Shown here one piece after another: positions 16,952 to 25,613 of a DNA stretch of 41,183 bases. The first letter of the stretch is position 1. Each line of letters opens with the position of its first letter. The DNA is taken from positions 1 through 41,183 of the forward strand of contig JAOTVS010000011.1 in the NCBI GenBank assembly GCA_029863275.1, given 5' to 3'. The position numbers were made by a program, and so were the translations under genes. Source of the DNA: Candidatus Nitrosopumilus sp. GTDB lineage: Archaea > Thermoproteota > Nitrososphaeria > Nitrososphaerales > Nitrosopumilaceae. Below the pieces are notes generated by a model. It was not told the DNA's origin, searched no databases, and saw only the letters and a list, made by a program, of their open reading frames with translations.

Positions 16952-16961
16952 CGTATATACG
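16952..16961 (-). promoter_or_regulatory. TATA box of the initiator tRNA gene
   Basis: The self-complementary CGTATATACG lies 22-31 nt upstream of the mature tRNA 5' end on the minus strand, the ideal place for an archaeal TATA box. Because it is palindromic it could also nucleate transcription rightward. Confidence 0.6.
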
Positions 16962-17013
16962 CGTTATCAAATTTTTGAAAGTAATTAATAGGATTTACAA
17001 AAATTAATTCTTC

Positions 17014-18108
17014 GTGGATAAGAGACTAAGAATTGCAGGAATTGTAGGAGCAGTAGCATTTTCAATTTTTGTCTTGACATCTCCTAATGATCCTATTCCT
17101 CTTCCAGAACTTCCATCTGAGAAATTAAACAATCAATCTATTGAAATCTTGGCAGAAGGTCTGGAAAACCCAAGATCACTTGCATTTACTAATGATAAAA
17201 TTTTTGTTACAGAAAAAGATGGGAGGATCAAAGTAGTTTATCAGAATGAATTATTAGATGAACCATTAGCTACATTACGTCCAGCACAGGTTTTTGATGG
17301 AGGGCTTCTTGGAATCACAACTCATCCTGACTTTGAAGACAATCATTTTCTTTATGTTTTTTTTACATATGAAGAAGATACTATGTTATGGAATAAAATT
17401 TTAAAAATTACAGAATCAAATAACAAACTAAAAGATGCAAAAACAATTTTTGATAAAATTCCAGGTTCTGTATTTACTAATGGCGGATTTTTAAAATTTG
17501 GTCCTGATGGAAAATTATATGTAGGAACCGGCACTATCTCAGATGCTTCTCATCTTCCTCAGGATTTAGATTCCTTGGCTGGAAAAATCTTAAGATTAAA
17601 TGATGATGGAACAATTCCTGAAGATAATCCCTTTCCCAATTCCCCAGTATACTCCCTTGGATTTAGAAATCCTCAAGGAATGGCATGGGATAACGCAGGC
17701 AACTTGTATGTTGTAGATCTTGGTCCTGAAAAAAACGATGAAATCAATTTAATTGAATCAGGAATGAATTTTGGTTGGCCAGAACAAGAATGCCTTGGAA
17801 ATGAAAAATTTGAAGCTGCTGTAATGTGTTATGATCCAGGAATAGAGCCAGGAGGGATTCTTTTTTACTCTGGAGATACTATTCAACTTGAGAACTCTTT
17901 TGTTATGGCCTCTTTGAGGGCCTCAAATCTTTACCAATTAGATCTAAATGATGGATTAAAATCTCAAAAGAGCATTTTAAGTGGAGTGGGACGTGTTCGT
18001 GATGTTGTACAAGGTTCTGATGGTAGTCTTTATGTCATCACTTCAAATACTGATGGAAAAGGTTTTCCAGATAGAATGGATGATAAATTATTGAGGATCT
18101 TAAAATGA
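17014..18108 (+). CDS. Membrane-anchored PQQ-dependent sugar dehydrogenase-like beta-propeller
   Basis: A 364-residue protein of the glucose/sorbosone dehydrogenase family. An N-terminal hydrophobic anchor (residues ~6-24, IAGIVGAVAFSIFVLTSP) is followed by a Pro/Glu-rich linker and a six-bladed propeller. Family motifs are GLENPRSLAFTNDKIFVTEKDGRI near 48-72, GLLGITTHPDF near 93-103, LKFGPDGKLYVGTG near 160-173, AGKILRLNDDGT near 190-201 and LGFRNPQGMAWD near 215-226. The domain would sit outside the membrane. The substrate and whether PQQ is bound are unknown. The GTG start lies ~25 nt after an AATTAATAGG box. Its stop overlaps the hmgA start by 4 nt. Confidence 0.88.
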   Translation: MDKRLRIAGIVGAVAFSIFVLTSPNDPIPLPELPSEKLNNQSIEILAEGLENPRSLAFTNDKIFVTEKDGRIKVVYQNELLDEPLATLRPAQVFDGGLLGITTHPDFEDNHFLYVFFTYEEDTMLWNKILKITESNNKLKDAKTIFDKIPGSVFTNGGFLKFGPDGKLYVGTGTISDASHLPQDLDSLAGKILRLNDDGTIPEDNPFPNSPVYSLGFRNPQGMAWDNAGNLYVVDLGPEKNDEINLIESGMNFGWPEQECLGNEKFEAAVMCYDPGIEPGGILFYSGDTIQLENSFVMASLRASNLYQLDLNDGLKSQKSILSGVGRVRDVVQGSDGSLYVITSNTDGKGFPDRMDDKLLRILK

Positions 18109-19361
18109 AAGACTCGTCTATCCCAAAATTTTTTAAAAAATCTAGAAAAGAAAGATTAGAGATTGTTAAATATTTTTCAGATTTATCTGATGAAGAAATA
18201 AAATTACTAGAAAATACTGATGGAGGTATTTCTTTTGAAAAAGCCGACAAGATGGTAGAAAACGCTATTGGCACCTTCTCTTTACCCCTTGGAGTTGCAA
18301 CGAATTTTATGATTAATGGTAAAGACTATGTAATTCCAATGGTCATTGAAGAGCCATCAGTAATTGCAGCTGCCTCAAAGGGTGCAAAAGTTGCTAGAAT
18401 TTGTGATGGGTTTACTGTTGAATCTAGCGAGTCTTATAGTATCGGTCAAATTCAAATGTTAGATGTAGATATTCCAACAGCTATTCAAAAAATCAAAAAA
18501 TCATCCAAGGAAATCTTGGATATTGCAAATTCAAAGAGTAACACATTATCCAAAATGGGTAAAGGTGCAAAGGAAGTAACATGTAAAGAAATTGACACTC
18601 CAGTTGGAAAAATGCTAATTGTCGAACTTTTAATTGATGTCGGTGATGCAATGGGTGCCAATATCACAAATACAATGTGTGAAGCAGTCTCTCCTTTCTT
18701 AGAAAAAATCATTGGAGGAAGAGCCCTTTTACGTATTTTATCAAATTATTCCACAAGACGAATTACAAAAGCCAAAGCAATTTTTAACAAAGACACAGTA
18801 GGAGGTGAGGATATAGTTGATAATATTATTTTGGCATATCAATTTGCAGATAATGATATTTTCAGAGCAGTCACACACAATAAGGGAATAATGAATGGAA
18901 TCATCGCAGTAGCAAATGCTACAGGGCAAGATAGTCGTGCTATTGAAGCTGCAGCAAATGCATATGCTGCCAAATCTGGAAAATATCGATCTCTTAGTAA
19001 ATGGACAAAAGATGATAGTGGGAATTTAGTTGGATCCTTGGAATTGCCTTTAGCCGTTGGAATTGTTGGAGGTATTGCCAATGTTCATCCTATCGCTAAA
19101 ATATGTAATAAAATTCTTGGAGTTTCTTCTGCTCAAGAACTAGCTTCTGTAATGACTGCCGCAGGATTGGCACAAAATTATAGTGCAATTAGGGCATTAG
19201 CTACTGAAGGAATCCAAAAAGGACACATGAGATTACATGCTAGAAATTTAGCAGCAGCTGCTGGAGCAAAAAATGATCAAATCGATATAATAGTTAAAAA
19301 AATGATTGATGAAAATAATATTTCTCTTGATAAGGCCAAAGAGCTGATAAAAAAAATTTAA
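18105..19361 (+). CDS. hmgA: 3-hydroxy-3-methylglutaryl-CoA reductase
   Basis: Reduces HMG-CoA to mevalonate with NADPH, the rate-setting step for archaeal isoprenoid lipids. The 418-residue protein has ENAIGTFSLPLGVATNF near residue 50, EEPSVIAAASKGAK near 81-94, the catalytic-region DVGDAMGANITNT near 177-190, LAVGIVGGIANVHP near 310, and the C-terminal catalytic His in GIQKGHMRLHARN near 370. It is a single-domain archaeal enzyme without membrane anchor. It overlaps the upstream propeller gene by 4 nt (ATGA), so they are translationally coupled, although no functional link is known. The his operon starts 39 nt downstream with its own promoter. Confidence 0.96.
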   Translation: MKDSSIPKFFKKSRKERLEIVKYFSDLSDEEIKLLENTDGGISFEKADKMVENAIGTFSLPLGVATNFMINGKDYVIPMVIEEPSVIAAASKGAKVARICDGFTVESSESYSIGQIQMLDVDIPTAIQKIKKSSKEILDIANSKSNTLSKMGKGAKEVTCKEIDTPVGKMLIVELLIDVGDAMGANITNTMCEAVSPFLEKIIGGRALLRILSNYSTRRITKAKAIFNKDTVGGEDIVDNIILAYQFADNDIFRAVTHNKGIMNGIIAVANATGQDSRAIEAAANAYAAKSGKYRSLSKWTKDDSGNLVGSLELPLAVGIVGGIANVHPIAKICNKILGVSSAQELASVMTAAGLAQNYSAIRALATEGIQKGHMRLHARNLAAAAGAKNDQIDIIVKKMIDENNISLDKAKELIKKI

Positions 19362-19366
19362 AATCC

Positions 19367-19374
19367 TATTATAT
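19367..19374 (+). promoter_or_regulatory. TATA box of the histidine operon
   Basis: TATTATAT is centred about 30 nt before the hisG ATG, just after the hmgA stop. The spacing fits a leaderless his transcript separate from hmgA. Confidence 0.5.
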
Positions 19375-19400
19375 GGCTAAACTATTTTAAAAAATCAACA

Positions 19401-20378
19401 ATGTCTCAGGTAAAATTTGCCATACCAAAAGGCAGTCTTGAAGAAGCAACTTTTAAGCTACTTGAAAAATCTTGGACCAAAGTTAATAGAAAAAGCAGAA
19501 CCTACCGTGTATTTTTAGATGATCCAAATATTATTGTAAAAATGCTCAGACCACAAGAAATTCCCACTCTAGTTTACGAAGGACTCTATGATGTTGGAAT
19601 AACAGGAAAAGATTGGGTAGGAGAAACCAAAGCAGATGTTGAACCAATTTTAGATTTGGAATATGGAAAAATTAAACTTGTAATTGCATTTCCTGACAAG
19701 TATTCTTACAAAAACCTTGATTCAATGATTGCTGATTATGCAAAAAAGAAAAAAACCCTACGTATTTCTTCAGAATATTTGACCACTGCAGCTAAATTTC
19801 TCAAACAGTGCAAATCTTATCAAAAGTATTATGGTTCAAAAGAACCTTTGATTGTAACTCCTTGGGTTAGGTTGGGAACAAACAAAAATGTCCAAATCCA
19901 TTTATCGTTTGGAGCAACTGAGGCCAAACCTCCAGAAGATGTTGATGCCATAATGGATGTCACTGAAACAGGGACTACTTTGAAACAAAATAAATTAAAA
20001 ATTGTAGATGAAGTCTTGACCTCCACTGCTCATTTAATTGTGAACAAAAAATCCCTCAAAGATCCAAAAAAACGTGAAAAAATATTTGATATTGTAACAT
20101 TAATGAGGGGCGCAGTCCATGGAAGGAAATATTTGCATATTTACCTCAATGTAGAAGAAAAAAATCTCAAAAAATTACTTTCTCAGATGCCTTCTTTGAA
20201 AAGGCCTACAGTAAGCCCCTTAAGCGAAGATGGATGGTTTGGAGTAAATACGGTGATTAAAAAAGAAGAATTTCACAAACTAATTCCCAAGTTAAGAAAA
20301 ATTGCACAAGGACTTGTGGTTCATGAACCACGACAAATATTGGAGCTTGAGGAGATTAAACGTGATGAAGAGAATTGA
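19401..20378 (+). CDS. hisG: ATP phosphoribosyltransferase, long form
   Basis: First enzyme of histidine biosynthesis, joining PRPP to ATP. At 325 residues it is the long, self-sufficient HisG. It has a catalytic part (KFAIPKGSLEEAT at the N-terminus, YDVGITGKDW near residue 70, and a PRPP-loop segment DAIMDVTETGTTL near 182-194). The C-terminal ACT-like regulatory domain (~225-315) includes PTVSPLSEDGWFGVNTVI. Feedback inhibition by histidine is expected of this form, and no HisZ partner is needed. The ATG lies ~30 nt after a TATA box. Its stop overlaps hisD by 4 nt. Confidence 0.96.
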   Translation: MSQVKFAIPKGSLEEATFKLLEKSWTKVNRKSRTYRVFLDDPNIIVKMLRPQEIPTLVYEGLYDVGITGKDWVGETKADVEPILDLEYGKIKLVIAFPDKYSYKNLDSMIADYAKKKKTLRISSEYLTTAAKFLKQCKSYQKYYGSKEPLIVTPWVRLGTNKNVQIHLSFGATEAKPPEDVDAIMDVTETGTTLKQNKLKIVDEVLTSTAHLIVNKKSLKDPKKREKIFDIVTLMRGAVHGRKYLHIYLNVEEKNLKKLLSQMPSLKRPTVSPLSEDGWFGVNTVIKKEEFHKLIPKLRKIAQGLVVHEPRQILELEEIKRDEEN

Positions 20379-21649
20379 TGAAAATATTTCGAGTTTCTAA
20401 TGTTGAACGTTTTGCATCTAAGATCATTCCAAAACAACCTCAAAAAAACAAGAAAATAGTAGAATCCATTCTCAAAAAAGTTCAGAAAGATGGAGATTTA
20501 GCAATAAGAAAATATGAAAAAAAATTTAGCGGAGCAAAACTTGATTCATTTCGTGTATCTAAAACTGAAATTAAAAATGCTTACAAAAAAATTTTAAAAC
20601 AAGAAATTCTAGCAATTAACCTATCTAAAAAGAGATTAGAAAAAACTGAATCAATAGTAAAGTCTGTTTTAAAAAACAAAACAATTAACACTGATGGAAT
20701 AAAAATCTTTAAAAAATTTGTACCTATTCAAAGTACAGGCTGTTACATTCCAGGTGGCCTTGCAAAATATCCAAGCTCCGTAATAATGTCAGTAATTCCT
20801 GCTAAGGTAGCAGGTGTAAAAAAAATAATCGTAGTCTCCCCCCCAAATTCTGATGGAAAAATAGATCCTCTAACTATAGTAGCAGCAGATATTTGCGGAG
20901 CAAATGAAATTTACAAAGTAGGCGGTGCTCAAGGAATAGCTGCTTTATCTTTTGGAACAGAATCTATACCCAAAGTTGATAAAATTGTTGGACCTGGGGG
21001 AGCATTTGTAACTATTGCAAAATATTTGATTAGCCATAGAACTGCTATTGATATGCTTGCAGGTCCAACTGAATTAGGGATAATTGCAGATAGTTCTGCA
21101 AATCCAGAATTTGTTGCTTTGGATTTGATTTCACAATCCGAACATAGTAAAGATACATTTTGTTTTCTAATTACAAATTCAGAAAAACTTGCCAAATCCG
21201 TAAATCAAAACATTCAAGATTTAATTAAAAAAGTAAAACGTTCTGACTTGGTACAACAAAGTCTTAAACAAAATGGATTCATTGCCATTTGTAATAAAAA
21301 ATCAGATATGATTAAACTAGCAAATGAACTTGCCCCAGAACATTTACAGATTATGACTAAAAATCCTCAAAGTATTGCCTCAAAAATCACTTCAACAGGC
21401 TTGATTTTAATCGGAAATGACACTCCTTCTTCAGCTAGTGACTATATTTTGGGCTCAAATCACATTTTACCTACTAATGGATTTGGCAAAACAAGAGGTT
21501 CTCTATCTGTTTTGGATTTTATAAAAATTGAAACTCAAGTCACCGCAAGTAGGACTTCTTTGTCCAAAATTTCAAAATATCTTGATGTATTTACTAAAGC
21601 AGAAGGTCTCCCAAATCACTTTGAGGCAGTTCGAGGTAGATTGAAATGA
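20375..21649 (+). CDS. hisD: Histidinol dehydrogenase
   Basis: Catalyses the last two oxidations, histidinol to histidine, with NAD and zinc. The 424-residue protein has CYIPGGLAKYPSSVIM near residue 122, KVGGAQGIAAL near 180-190, and the signature DMLAGPTELGIIAD near 226-239. SQSEHS near 255-260 carries the zinc and catalytic His/Glu. APEHLQIM is near 322-330, and the C-terminal GLPNHFEAVRGRLK supplies further active-site residues. It overlaps hisG upstream and hisC downstream by 4 nt each, so translation is coupled. Confidence 0.97.
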   Translation: MMKIFRVSNVERFASKIIPKQPQKNKKIVESILKKVQKDGDLAIRKYEKKFSGAKLDSFRVSKTEIKNAYKKILKQEILAINLSKKRLEKTESIVKSVLKNKTINTDGIKIFKKFVPIQSTGCYIPGGLAKYPSSVIMSVIPAKVAGVKKIIVVSPPNSDGKIDPLTIVAADICGANEIYKVGGAQGIAALSFGTESIPKVDKIVGPGGAFVTIAKYLISHRTAIDMLAGPTELGIIADSSANPEFVALDLISQSEHSKDTFCFLITNSEKLAKSVNQNIQDLIKKVKRSDLVQQSLKQNGFIAICNKKSDMIKLANELAPEHLQIMTKNPQSIASKITSTGLILIGNDTPSSASDYILGSNHILPTNGFGKTRGSLSVLDFIKIETQVTASRTSLSKISKYLDVFTKAEGLPNHFEAVRGRLK

Positions 21650-22716
21650 AAACTGGATGGGTTGAAAAAAAAATAAAGGAATTATCATCAATTGGGGGAT
21701 ATCAAAAACCAGAGTTACAACAGGATTCTTTGAAACTTGATTCAAATGAAAATTATGTGATATCAAAACAATTTCAAAGCGACATTATTTCTGGTGCAAA
21801 AAAAAATTCTGATGTTAGAGAATATCCACTTGGGGGGGTTGAGCGATTAATCCAGACAATTTCAAAATTCATAAAAATTCCAATTTCAATGATTGGAGTT
21901 GGAAACGGATCTGATCAAATACTGGATCTGATACTTTCAAATTTTGCAACAAAACAAACAAAAGTTTTAACATCAAATCCTACATTTGGGTTTTTTGAAG
22001 AGAGATGTAAATTATATTCTATCCCAATGATTGCATTACCTTTTTCACATGATATGAAGTTAGACATTAAGGAATTTACAAAGCAATCTAAAAATGCTGA
22101 TATTTTATATCTTGATTCTCCCAACAATCCAACGGGATTTCAATTTTCAAAAAATGATTTACAAAAACTGGTAAAATCATTTGATGGGCTAGTAATAATT
22201 GATGAAGCATATGGAGATTTTAGTAATTATTCACTAGCTAGTATGGTAAAATCTCAAAAAAATTTAGTGGTAGTCCAAACTGTTTCAAAATCATTTGGAT
22301 TAGCTGGCTTGAGACTTGGATACTTTATTGCGAACAAACAATTTACTGAGATATTTAACACCGTTTTACAATATCCTTATCCATTAAGTACACTTACAAT
22401 AGAATCAGGAATTCTAGCATTTGAAAAATCACAACAAATGAAAGATTCTATTCAGATAATAAAACAAGAAAGATCAAGGATGATTGAAAATTTGAAAAAA
22501 TACAACACCTTTGAGGTCTTTGATTCTGAGGCTAATTTTGTCTTATTTGATGCTCATGGATCTTATTCTAGAGTATATACAGCACTATCTGAACAGGGAA
22601 TTTCAATTAGAAAATTGGGAAAAATTGGAAATCATGAAGGCTGTCTAAGAGTTACTATTGGAACTAAAGAAATGAACTCGAGATTTTTACTGGCAATTCG
22701 TGATTTACTACGATGA
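21646..22716 (+). CDS. hisC: Histidinol-phosphate aminotransferase
   Basis: A PLP fold-type I aminotransferase of 356 residues that converts imidazole acetol phosphate to histidinol phosphate. N-terminal LDSNENYV, PLGG near residue 61, GNGSDQILDL near 86-95, DSPNNPTG near 157-164 and DEAYGDF near 186-192 are typical. The PLP lysine is K215 in TVSKSFGLAGLRLGY. The C-terminal arginine region is LRVTIGTKEMN. Its start overlaps hisD and its stop overlaps the HAD gene, each by 4 nt. The position in the operon supports a histidine role rather than another aminotransferase of the same class. Confidence 0.96.
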   Translation: MKTGWVEKKIKELSSIGGYQKPELQQDSLKLDSNENYVISKQFQSDIISGAKKNSDVREYPLGGVERLIQTISKFIKIPISMIGVGNGSDQILDLILSNFATKQTKVLTSNPTFGFFEERCKLYSIPMIALPFSHDMKLDIKEFTKQSKNADILYLDSPNNPTGFQFSKNDLQKLVKSFDGLVIIDEAYGDFSNYSLASMVKSQKNLVVVQTVSKSFGLAGLRLGYFIANKQFTEIFNTVLQYPYPLSTLTIESGILAFEKSQQMKDSIQIIKQERSRMIENLKKYNTFEVFDSEANFVLFDAHGSYSRVYTALSEQGISIRKLGKIGNHEGCLRVTIGTKEMNSRFLLAIRDLLR

Positions 22717-23687
22717 CTCTGCTGAAAAAACAAGAGGGTATCTACATAGATGACTCTTTAATTGATTTTTCAAAAGAAAGTGATGGGATTATCTTTGATT
22801 GCGATGGCGTTTTGATAGATATTACACAATCTTACGATCTCACAATTATTAAAACAGTCAAATATGTTTTAGAAAATATTTCCAATATTTCTGATTCGAT
22901 AAAAATTGATTCAAAAATAATAGAAGGATTCAAGTCAACAGGAGGATTCAATGACGAGGTTGATTTGACATACGCATCAATCATTGCCCTTGTAGCTGCA
23001 AAAAATCTTCATAGAGATCAAAGAGAATTTATTTTTGAAGTAATTCAAAACTGTGATAGCAGTGGAATACTCTCTGCAGAAAAATATATTGAATCTCTTA
23101 CTGACATTGATGAAATTAAAAATGATTTATCTTATCCCGGACCACATCATAACAATCCATTATACAAAATATTCGATCAAATTTTTTATGGACCAGAACT
23201 TTATGAAAGACTTTTCAATATTAAATCAAAATTTTTAGAAAAAGGTTTGATTGAAAATGATACTTTAATTATAAACAACCCATTAATTTCAAAACTCAAA
23301 ACAAAATTTAATTCTAAAATTTCTATTGTAACTGGAAGAGGAAAAGAATCAGTTAGGTATTCATTAAAAAAACTATTAGACCAATTTGATTTGAAGAATT
23401 CTGCTTTTTTAGAGGATGAACCAAGGGAAATGGCAAAACCAAATCCATTTTCTCTAGTTCGAACAATAAAGGGTATGAATATTCGTAATTCTATCTACGT
23501 AGGTGATTCTATGGAAGATCTCATCATGGCTAAAAAAGCAACCGAGCAGGGATATACCACAACATTTTGTGGAATAATTGGAACAAGCAAGAATCCGCAA
23601 GAAAAGCTAGAATTATTTAAAAAAAATGGAGCTTTGTTAGTATTAGAATCAATAAATTTACTACCGAAGGTATTAAATTTAGAATAA
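22713..23687 (+). CDS. HAD-superfamily hydrolase, candidate histidinol-phosphatase
   Basis: A 324-residue HAD-family protein with the four catalytic motifs: I, FDCDGVLID with D29 and D31; II, ISIVTGRGKES near residue 205; III, the lysine in EMAKPNPF near 240; and IV, YVGDSMEDLIMAKKA near 268. A helical cap (~40-190) is larger than in simple subfamily IA phosphatases. It lies inside the his operon, overlapping hisC by 4 nt and 17 nt before hisB. No other histidinol-phosphate phosphatase (PHP-type HisJ, HisB-N or inositol monophosphatase-like HisN) is seen in the operon. Dephosphorylation of histidinol phosphate is therefore the likely job, inferred from context. Confidence 0.87.
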   Translation: MTLLKKQEGIYIDDSLIDFSKESDGIIFDCDGVLIDITQSYDLTIIKTVKYVLENISNISDSIKIDSKIIEGFKSTGGFNDEVDLTYASIIALVAAKNLHRDQREFIFEVIQNCDSSGILSAEKYIESLTDIDEIKNDLSYPGPHHNNPLYKIFDQIFYGPELYERLFNIKSKFLEKGLIENDTLIINNPLISKLKTKFNSKISIVTGRGKESVRYSLKKLLDQFDLKNSAFLEDEPREMAKPNPFSLVRTIKGMNIRNSIYVGDSMEDLIMAKKATEQGYTTTFCGIIGTSKNPQEKLELFKKNGALLVLESINLLPKVLNLE

Positions 23688-23704
23688 GGTAGAGTTTATT
23701 TTCT

Positions 23705-24301
23705 GTGGTAAATATGAAATCAAGAAAAAGTTCCATTAATCGCAACACAAAAGAAACTAGTATTTCTGTCTCAGTAAATCTAGATGGCACAGGAAAAACT
23801 ACAATTAAAACTGGAATTAATTTCCTTGATCATCTAATTGTATCTTTTGGAAAACACTCAATGATCGATCTAAAGGTTAATGCCAAATCAAATGACAAAA
23901 TCGAGCACCACTTGATTGAAGATACTGCAATCACTATTGGAATGGCAATTGACAAAGCTTTGGGAAATAGATCTGGAATTACTAGATTCAGTTATGCATC
24001 TGTTCCAATGGATGAATCCTTAGCAGAGGCATCAATTGATCTAGTAAAAAGACCATTTTGGAAATTGATCTTATCAATTAAAAGAAATAAGATTGAAGAT
24101 GTATCCAAAGAAGATTTAGAACATTTCTTTCAATCATTACTTCAAAACCTAAACTGCTGTATTCATCTTACTGTAAAGTATGGGGATAATGATCACCACA
24201 AGGCAGAAGCTGCAATAAAATCATTGGCAGTTGCTATTAGATTTGCCTCATCATATGATAGGAAACAAAAAGGTATCCCAAGTACAAAGGGTTCTATGTA
24301 A
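23705..24301 (+). CDS. hisB: Imidazoleglycerol-phosphate dehydratase
   Basis: Dehydrates imidazole glycerol phosphate to imidazole acetol phosphate with manganese. The protein is the monofunctional form (198 residues from GTG). Metal-binding motifs of the two half-repeats are [11 protein letters not shown] with H68, H69 and E72, and [14 protein letters not shown] near 162-175. [12 protein letters not shown] near 40-51 is also typical. An alternative ATG at 23714 would remove three residues. It has no fused phosphatase domain, unlike enterobacterial HisB, in keeping with the separate HAD gene immediately upstream. Its stop shares a base with the hisH ATG. Confidence 0.96.
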   Translation: MVNMKSRKSSINRNTKETSISVSVNLDGTGKTTIKTGINFLDHLIVSFGKHSMIDLKVNAKSNDKIEHHLIEDTAITIGMAIDKALGNRSGITRFSYASVPMDESLAEASIDLVKRPFWKLILSIKRNKIEDVSKEDLEHFFQSLLQNLNCCIHLTVKYGDNDHHKAEAAIKSLAVAIRFASSYDRKQKGIPSTKGSM

Positions 24302-24909
24302 TGGTAAGTGTAGCAATATTTGATTATGGAGCTGGAAATATTTTCAGTCTAAAAAATTCACTTGAAAAAGTGGGAGCTACTGTTGATGTTATTACGACTT
24401 TTGATAACCCAAATCATTATTCAGGTCTTTTACTTCCTGGAGTGGGTAATTTTGATCCAGCTATACAAAGTATTCATGAACACTCTAAAATAGATTTCAA
24501 AGATTATGTAAAAGACAATACTCCTGTTTTAGGAATTTGTTTAGGAATGGAGATGTTTTTTGAGAAAAGTGAAGAAGGTCAGGAACAAGGATTAAACGTA
24601 ATCTCAGGAGAAGTAATAGAACTTCCATCAGGTATGAAGATACCACATATGGGTTGGAATAACTTGGAGATCAAAAAATCAGGAAAAATACTTGAAGGGG
24701 TAAATGATGGTTCTTGGGTATATTTTGTTCATTCATTTCGAGTAAAACCTTCATCTGCTGATATTATCACTGCCGAATCTGATTATGGGATTAAGGTCCC
24801 TGCTGTTATAGAAAAAGACAATTTTTTTGGAACCCAATTTCATCCTGAAAAATCAGGCAAAGTGGGAAGCATAATGATTCAAAATTTCCTAAATGAGTGT
24901 AAAAAATGA
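24301..24909 (+). CDS. hisH: Imidazole glycerol phosphate synthase, glutaminase subunit
   Basis: Supplies ammonia from glutamine to HisF. The 202-residue class I amidotransferase has PGVGNFD near residue 46, the nucleophile C80 in GICLGMEMF, and the H181/E183 pair in TQFHPEKSG. HMGWN (~116-120) and VYFVHSF (~140-146) are family-typical contacts. All catalytic residues are present. It overlaps hisB by one base and hisA by 4 nt. Confidence 0.97.
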   Translation: MVSVAIFDYGAGNIFSLKNSLEKVGATVDVITTFDNPNHYSGLLLPGVGNFDPAIQSIHEHSKIDFKDYVKDNTPVLGICLGMEMFFEKSEEGQEQGLNVISGEVIELPSGMKIPHMGWNNLEIKKSGKILEGVNDGSWVYFVHSFRVKPSSADIITAESDYGIKVPAVIEKDNFFGTQFHPEKSGKVGSIMIQNFLNECKK

Positions 24910-25613
24910 AGATAATCCCTGCAATTGACATAATGGATGGCATGGTAGTACGACTCTACAAAGGCGATCCCAAACAAAAAACAATCTATAGTGACAATCC
25001 GATAGACATTGCCAAAAAATGGGAACAAAATGGCGCTGACATGCTTCATATTGTAGATCTTGATGCTACATTAGGAATTGGGTCAAATTTGTCTTTAATA
25101 AAAAAAATAATACAAAATGTTTCAATTCCAATAGAAGTTGCAGGAGGTCTAAGAGACGAATCAATAGTTATGGAAACTGCACAAATCTCAACAAGGGTTG
25201 TAATAGGCACATTGGCATTTAAAGACACAAACACTATGGAAAAAATACTTCAAAATTTAGGTCCTAAAAAAATTGTAATCTCAGTTGATCATAAAGATGG
25301 TGAAATTGTAACACATGGATGGCAAAAAGAAACAGGAATTAAATTAATCGATGCTATAAAAAAATTTCTTGAGATGGGATTTTCTGAATTTCTTTTAACT
25401 AATGTTAATCGTGATGGAACCCTTGAGGGACCCGATTTAAAATTTTTAGAGCAAGCATGTAATTTAAAAAATGCAAATGTAATTGCAAGCGGGGGAATCT
25501 CAAATATAAAAGACATACAAGATGTTAAAGAAAAAAAATCATTTGGAGTAATACTAGGCAAGGCCTTGTATGAAAATAAAATTTCAATACAGGAGGCAAA
25601 AAAAATAGCATGA
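24906..25613 (+). CDS. hisA: ProFAR isomerase
   Basis: A 235-residue TIM barrel that isomerises the aminoaldose ProFAR to PRFAR. It begins MKIIPAIDIMDGMVVRLYKGD with the catalytic Asp in AIDI. The phosphate-binding half-barrel motifs AGGLRDES near residue 79-86 and ASGGISNIKDI near 195-205 are present, as is the second catalytic Asp region NVNRDGTLEGPD near 165-176. It is related to hisF next door, and the two motif sets keep them apart. It overlaps hisH and hisF by 4 nt each. Confidence 0.96.
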   Translation: MKIIPAIDIMDGMVVRLYKGDPKQKTIYSDNPIDIAKKWEQNGADMLHIVDLDATLGIGSNLSLIKKIIQNVSIPIEVAGGLRDESIVMETAQISTRVVIGTLAFKDTNTMEKILQNLGPKKIVISVDHKDGEIVTHGWQKETGIKLIDAIKKFLEMGFSEFLLTNVNRDGTLEGPDLKFLEQACNLKNANVIASGGISNIKDIQDVKEKKSFGVILGKALYENKISIQEAKKIA

